Source of the DNA: JAHRAW01 sp965203265
GTDB lineage: Bacteria; Pseudomonadota; Gammaproteobacteria; Arenicellales; Poriferihabitantaceae
Length of the DNA: 64,000 nucleotides
Assembly: GCA_965203265.1 (NCBI GenBank)
Contig: CBDBBV010000002.1
Location: 1,674,001 to 1,738,000 of the forward strand
Direction of reading: 5' to 3'
Made by a program: the position numbers and the translations under genes. The first letter of the stretch is position 1. Every line of letters starts with the position of its first letter. The notes under the pieces were generated by a model. It worked only from the letters and a program-made list of their open reading frames with translations, was not told where the DNA came from and made no database searches. Of the stretch, positions 62,401 through 64,000 are shown in pieces.

Positions 62401-64000
62401 CCGTTACGCTCAAGGCGGCGAAGTCGTCGTCGATCACCGTGATGGTTACCTCATCGAAATCGGGCAATACTCGATAGCCCTCATCAATGCCGTAGCCGTC
62501 CGGCAAGGTGCCGAGTGTGAACACCAGCGGCAGGTTGCCGGTTACATTTTCGTTGGGGGTATAGCGGTAAATGTGGAACGCGGCCGGATTGGACGGCGTC
62601 AGTGATATGCGACTTCGGAACTCGCCATTGACATGCAACGGCACCACCACTTCCTGCCTCGGTCGCGGGCTCATCTCTATGAGTAGGCGAATCAGGCCGC
62701 CCTCCACAACCATATCAGTACCGGTTCGATTGCTGAGCGCGAAATACTGCTCGTCTTGCTTGACCAACACCGTGTAGGTCTTGGTGACAGTGGTATCCGA
62801 GGAGGTAACCTCGACTCGCACTTCATTGTTGCCTTCTTCCAGTTCGATGACGGCAGGCTCCCCGTGCTCCAAAGTCTCCTCAACGCTGCGCCCAAACACC
62901 TTTACAGTCGCGTCAGTGTCCGCCGCGGTGGGCGTTACCTCCAAATAGGTGGTGTCGTGTGGCACCGGAAATTCGCTCGTGTAGGTGCGCATCGCCGCAT
63001 CGAAATCGGGCAAAAGCGTCAGCGGCGTGTAGATTCCGTTCTCATTCATCGAGGTGGCGGCTTCGAGCGAATACAAGTTGGCGTTGTTGTTGGTTGGGCG
63101 AGTGCCCGAGGTGCGACCCTGACTGGTCGCCCAGACGCTGCCGGGATCGATGCCGTTTTGCGCACGCACGCTCACATCGTAGATCGTGCCGCTGGCCAGA
63201 CCGGTAATCTCCGCGCTGGTGGTCGTATCGCTGTGGGTGACTTCGGTCCAACTCGTTGTCAAGGTTTCCCGATAGCGCACATCGTAACCGGTGATGCTGG
63301 CACCTGATCCGCCGGTGTCCGCCGGTGCGGCCCAAGTGAGCGTCAACTTGCCATCGCCCGCGGTTACCGCAGGGCCGCCGGCCGGTACCAATATCTCGAT
63401 AACGATCCCCTCATTATCACTCCACGACGGGCCGTTGTTCCAAGAGAAGGATTTTCCCGACGACAGCGAATAGGTGGTGCCGCTACTGCCGCCGATGCGC
63501 AGACTGCCGAGGCTCAACACCGCAGACGGGCTGCCGCTCACCGACAATCTCATGTTCAGGTTGTCGCTGTCATCCACAAACAGTTCGGACACTTGATATT
63601 CCTTGCCGTCTAGGGTGAAGCGGTTGCTACTCAAGGATGTGGCGCAGTTCTCCAATCTACCCGAATTGTCGTCGCAGCCGCGATAACTTCCGTTCGCATC
63701 CACGGTCAGCCCGGCTATCAAGATGGCGGTGAGGGAATTCCGAGGCGCGGTCGGTACACCCGGCACATTCCAAGTGGTAACCGCTTGGGACGAACTGGAA
63801 CCGTCTATGATGGTCGGCGTAGTGGCCTTGGTTTTGAGGTGGGCGCGTACTGTGTAGTCGATGCCCTTGTCCAAGTTGGTGAACACATCGCTACCGGTGG
63901 TGCTGGTTGCGTCATGGCGCACGCCGCTCGGCAACTGATGCGATGTCCCCCGACTCGGCGGCCACTCCTCTGCGGCTTTTTTGATCTGGATGACTACATC
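56516..64000 (-). CDS. Giant autotransporter adhesin, upstream fragment (N-terminus outside window)
   Basis: Frame open from the right edge to a TGA at 56,516 (about 2,495 codons). The frame changes at about 56,618, after which 40 or so out-of-frame residues (HSCRKIWQRP...) precede the stop. Modules in order: FN3 (ITGYDVRYRE), cadherin-like, Calx-beta-like, the long block also found in the left giant gene (EQYFALSNRTG, RWVNTDNERTATATW), more cadherin-like modules, FN3, and YDG-type modules (ARAYNGSDQVGSG, TYASADVG). With the frame restored, the gene has 6,696 codons inside the window. No start or signal peptide can be seen because the 5' end is outside. Confidence 0.85.
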   Translation of the reverse strand, partial: DVVIQIKKAAEEWPPSRGTSHQLPSGVRHDATSTTGSDVFTNLDKGIDYTVRAHLKTKATTPTIIDGSSSSQAVTTWNVPGVPTAPRNSLTAILIAGLTVDANGSYRGCDDNSGRLENCATSLSSNRFTLDGKEYQVSELFVDDSDNLNMRLSVSGSPSAVLSLGSLRIGGSSGTTYSLSSGKSFSWNNGPSWSDNEGIVIEILVPAGGPAVTAGDGKLTLTWAAPADTGGSGASITGYDVRYRETLTTSWTEVTHSDTTTSAEITGLASGTIYDVSVRAQNGIDPGSVWATSQGRTSGTRPTNNNANLYSLEAATSMNENGIYTPLTLLPDFDAAMRTYTSEFPVPHDTTYLEVTPTAADTDATVKVFGRSVEETLEHGEPAVIELEEGNNEVRVEVTSSDTTVTKTYTVLVKQDEQYFALSNRTGTDMVVEGGLIRLLIEMSPRPRQEVVVPLHVNGEFRSRISLTPSNPAAFHIYRYTPNENVTGNLPLVFTLGTLPDGYGIDEGYRVLPDFDEVTITVIDDDFAALSVTASPNPARAGETVTFTGRLTSTRSINVGRRMADSEEPSWVTFRDETSGVTLTFSGGDDGENDRWVNTDNERTATATWTVPGNKGDTDSTDFAFAFHDNPGERAYLSEMQFPRLPFAVRVSHGTPINTVTLADATATEGDDLAVVATINPAVSDNNGLPIPLQFTHVWSDDNDLPTNSPLSNQSVTAAKDATSATYSLPTRDDLLVEPNETIKVALRTLSQSYADAAGPATLTITDNDSATLAITATANGEVVNSGDRITDLNTDVIFTATLTPDGTANAIAPHRNTRVLDLQAAVNGQAPIGTFIFAEDRDTRDGVLRGDELMATRTLTFNTSATNGRGGTLRVSAPDWATHNIIKEDFVIHGRDGTRATDLAVVPDNGSLTLSWDWPSGAPEVNGWRIRYRERPSGSYTEVPITDAATRTYTVTGLTNRQSYGIQVAPYTDGRALWAGTIGTPRASANADLLTVTATTATSATGTYSPLTLTPDTFDPARLVYSASVENISHLKLTPVVLDTGKATVRVGKANDLRMLGSGVESHAIGLSLGVNDIRIEVTAEDGDTTKTYKLAITRTGTLWSATLTVRNTSGTATGCWEFGSDPQKDCPNALTEDSFTLDGTVYTVLRLMSQGGDLQFNFDKTIPQSLKGLSLRIGNKAFLLANAKINDKKATWHRSPQSWKVGDQVEVSLQTPSTDNTLRALSLSAGSITPAFTAANTDYTLSVPYSVESTKVTATSNDVFASMRARLKGGKWNNLTSGTASKKGFKLNVGENVLQVQVTAESKAKQTYKITITRAAPSTDATLSQLQVTLIDNTIVPLTPIPESTNFTARVNADVERVRVWATPTVSAASVSIESKTFTGSKSVDLAPGDNVVEVVVTAEDETTATYSLTIARDHPAPTVASATAGAHGDGTPNITVVTTNPNSNTYDVVIQLRESSAEWPASRGINHQLPSGVTRNASASGAGSDVFIGLNKGTAYTVRAHLKTKTTTPPPAAIEDSSSSVAVTTWDVPGAPTAPPDSLSTIWSATLTVDADGSSTTLSNNRFNFDGKGYRVTDLSLDGSGNLSMRLSTSGNPSLSLRSGSLRIGGNSYALSSGFSGRYFWSNGPSWSAGEVVTVELVVPASGPAITAGEGKLTIAWAAPGDTGGRGARITGYDVAYKTTSETNWTNHTHSGTTTRAEITSLTNGTTYDVRVRAKNGIDPGSAWASGQGTPESPLSTDASLSALTATTDTSADGTFATALTLAPAFDASKLTYTASVANATTHLKVTPTVAATDKAMIAAGKRGTDPLPSVTDKMASDAIALAEGGNFIDVVVTAEDTTITKTYTLAITRARVLEIALTNDSRAYGGTDDLSYSLSNLFTDDTQDAVISGALTRAPGDDAGEYAVDPSGLTIAAAYTDKYTLPTATTPAVYTIMPKMVTLSGAAVLTKTYDGDNTTAAAELSGVTVTSGVSGESLTLTLTAGAYADENAGMNKTIENPEFALVPVEASGTTASNYSLPSSIPLNGTITPKPTTFTGTAAARDYDGTDTVNTTISGTFDPALLGTDVVTITGGTYASADAGAAKPITGASKGGADAGNYAVTIGTITGEITKKPTTFTATVPARAYNGSDQVGSGTAIIGSFNPDLLNGDVVTITGGTYASADVGVGHAITASTIGGADGGNYAVTLSVTGTINQASITAIGGVTVDAKTANGNTDATFDTSAATGTGVVTGELANFRAGGLQVSGSFAAATAGTHNVDVTYTLADNGSFKAANYEIAEDAKTAILSGVINPSDNNKSTDATLSLLRVTLNDPPDNTVVSLGGTQGSTRFTARVDADVARVKVWATPKESGASVSIDGETPDGTVTVSKVIDLVYGDNVVAIVVTAPDGTTTANYSVTIERAYPVPTVSSVTAGASSGAPIITVATTNPDADTYDVVIQIKKASAEWPASREIDHSCRKIWQRPVAQAHLYSPAPAWRRARPTRCAPT
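56611..56626 (-). other. Single-base deletion (frameshift) in the giant autotransporter gene
   Basis: Plus strand reads CAACTGTGATC where the tandem copy at 53,661 reads CAACTGGTGATC and a further copy at 59,573 reads CAACTGGTGATT. One G is missing at about 56,618. Protein continuity is perfect on both sides once it is restored (IDHQLPENM). Confidence 0.9.

Overview
This is a GC-rich stretch of bacterial chromosome from a Pseudomonadota, probably a gammaproteobacterium. The evidence is a class A RNase P RNA, a uvrC-pgsA pair, dnaG next to rpoD, and a CAU-anticodon tRNA directly downstream of rpoD, an arrangement also found in E. coli (ileX). I cannot name the genus.

The two flanks (1-25.9 kb and 43.9-64 kb) are occupied by two giant paralogous surface-protein genes on the minus strand. 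The left gene starts at about 25,859 with a 76-residue signal region and stays open for 8,619 codons to the left edge without a stop. The right gene enters from beyond the right edge and ends at 43,914 with a C-terminal autotransporter beta-barrel. It is broken by one missing G near 56,618. Both are built from cadherin-like beta-sandwich, FN3 and Calx-beta-like modules. The right gene adds YDG-type and Ig-like modules, a 2,952-bp in-frame tandem duplication and 19 Ig-like repeats of about 112 residues. In-frame repeat blocks are shared between the two genes.

From 26.7 to 34.35 kb lies an accessory island. A minus-strand set encodes a 51-residue Pro-rich protein, a two-TM SLATT-like protein and two DNA adenine methyltransferases. 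Facing it is a plus-strand array of four paralogous ORFs of about 160 codons. Each has an identical strong RBS and GTG start, and each is followed by a conserved element of about 110 bp (five copies, the last without a gene) with a predicted pseudoknot supported by compensatory changes. Two identical 1,093-bp IS481-like elements sit at the same position in two of these elements, with different 5-bp target duplications. The IS left end resembles the leader of each cassette. This array is the best candidate for an undescribed system.

The core between 34.35 and 43.86 kb is conventional: pgsA and uvrC (minus), efp (plus), rnpB and cysC (minus), an M20-family amidohydrolase (plus), tRNA-CAU, rpoD and dnaG (minus). 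dnaG lies 57 bp downstream of the autotransporter, where many gammaproteobacteria have rpsU.
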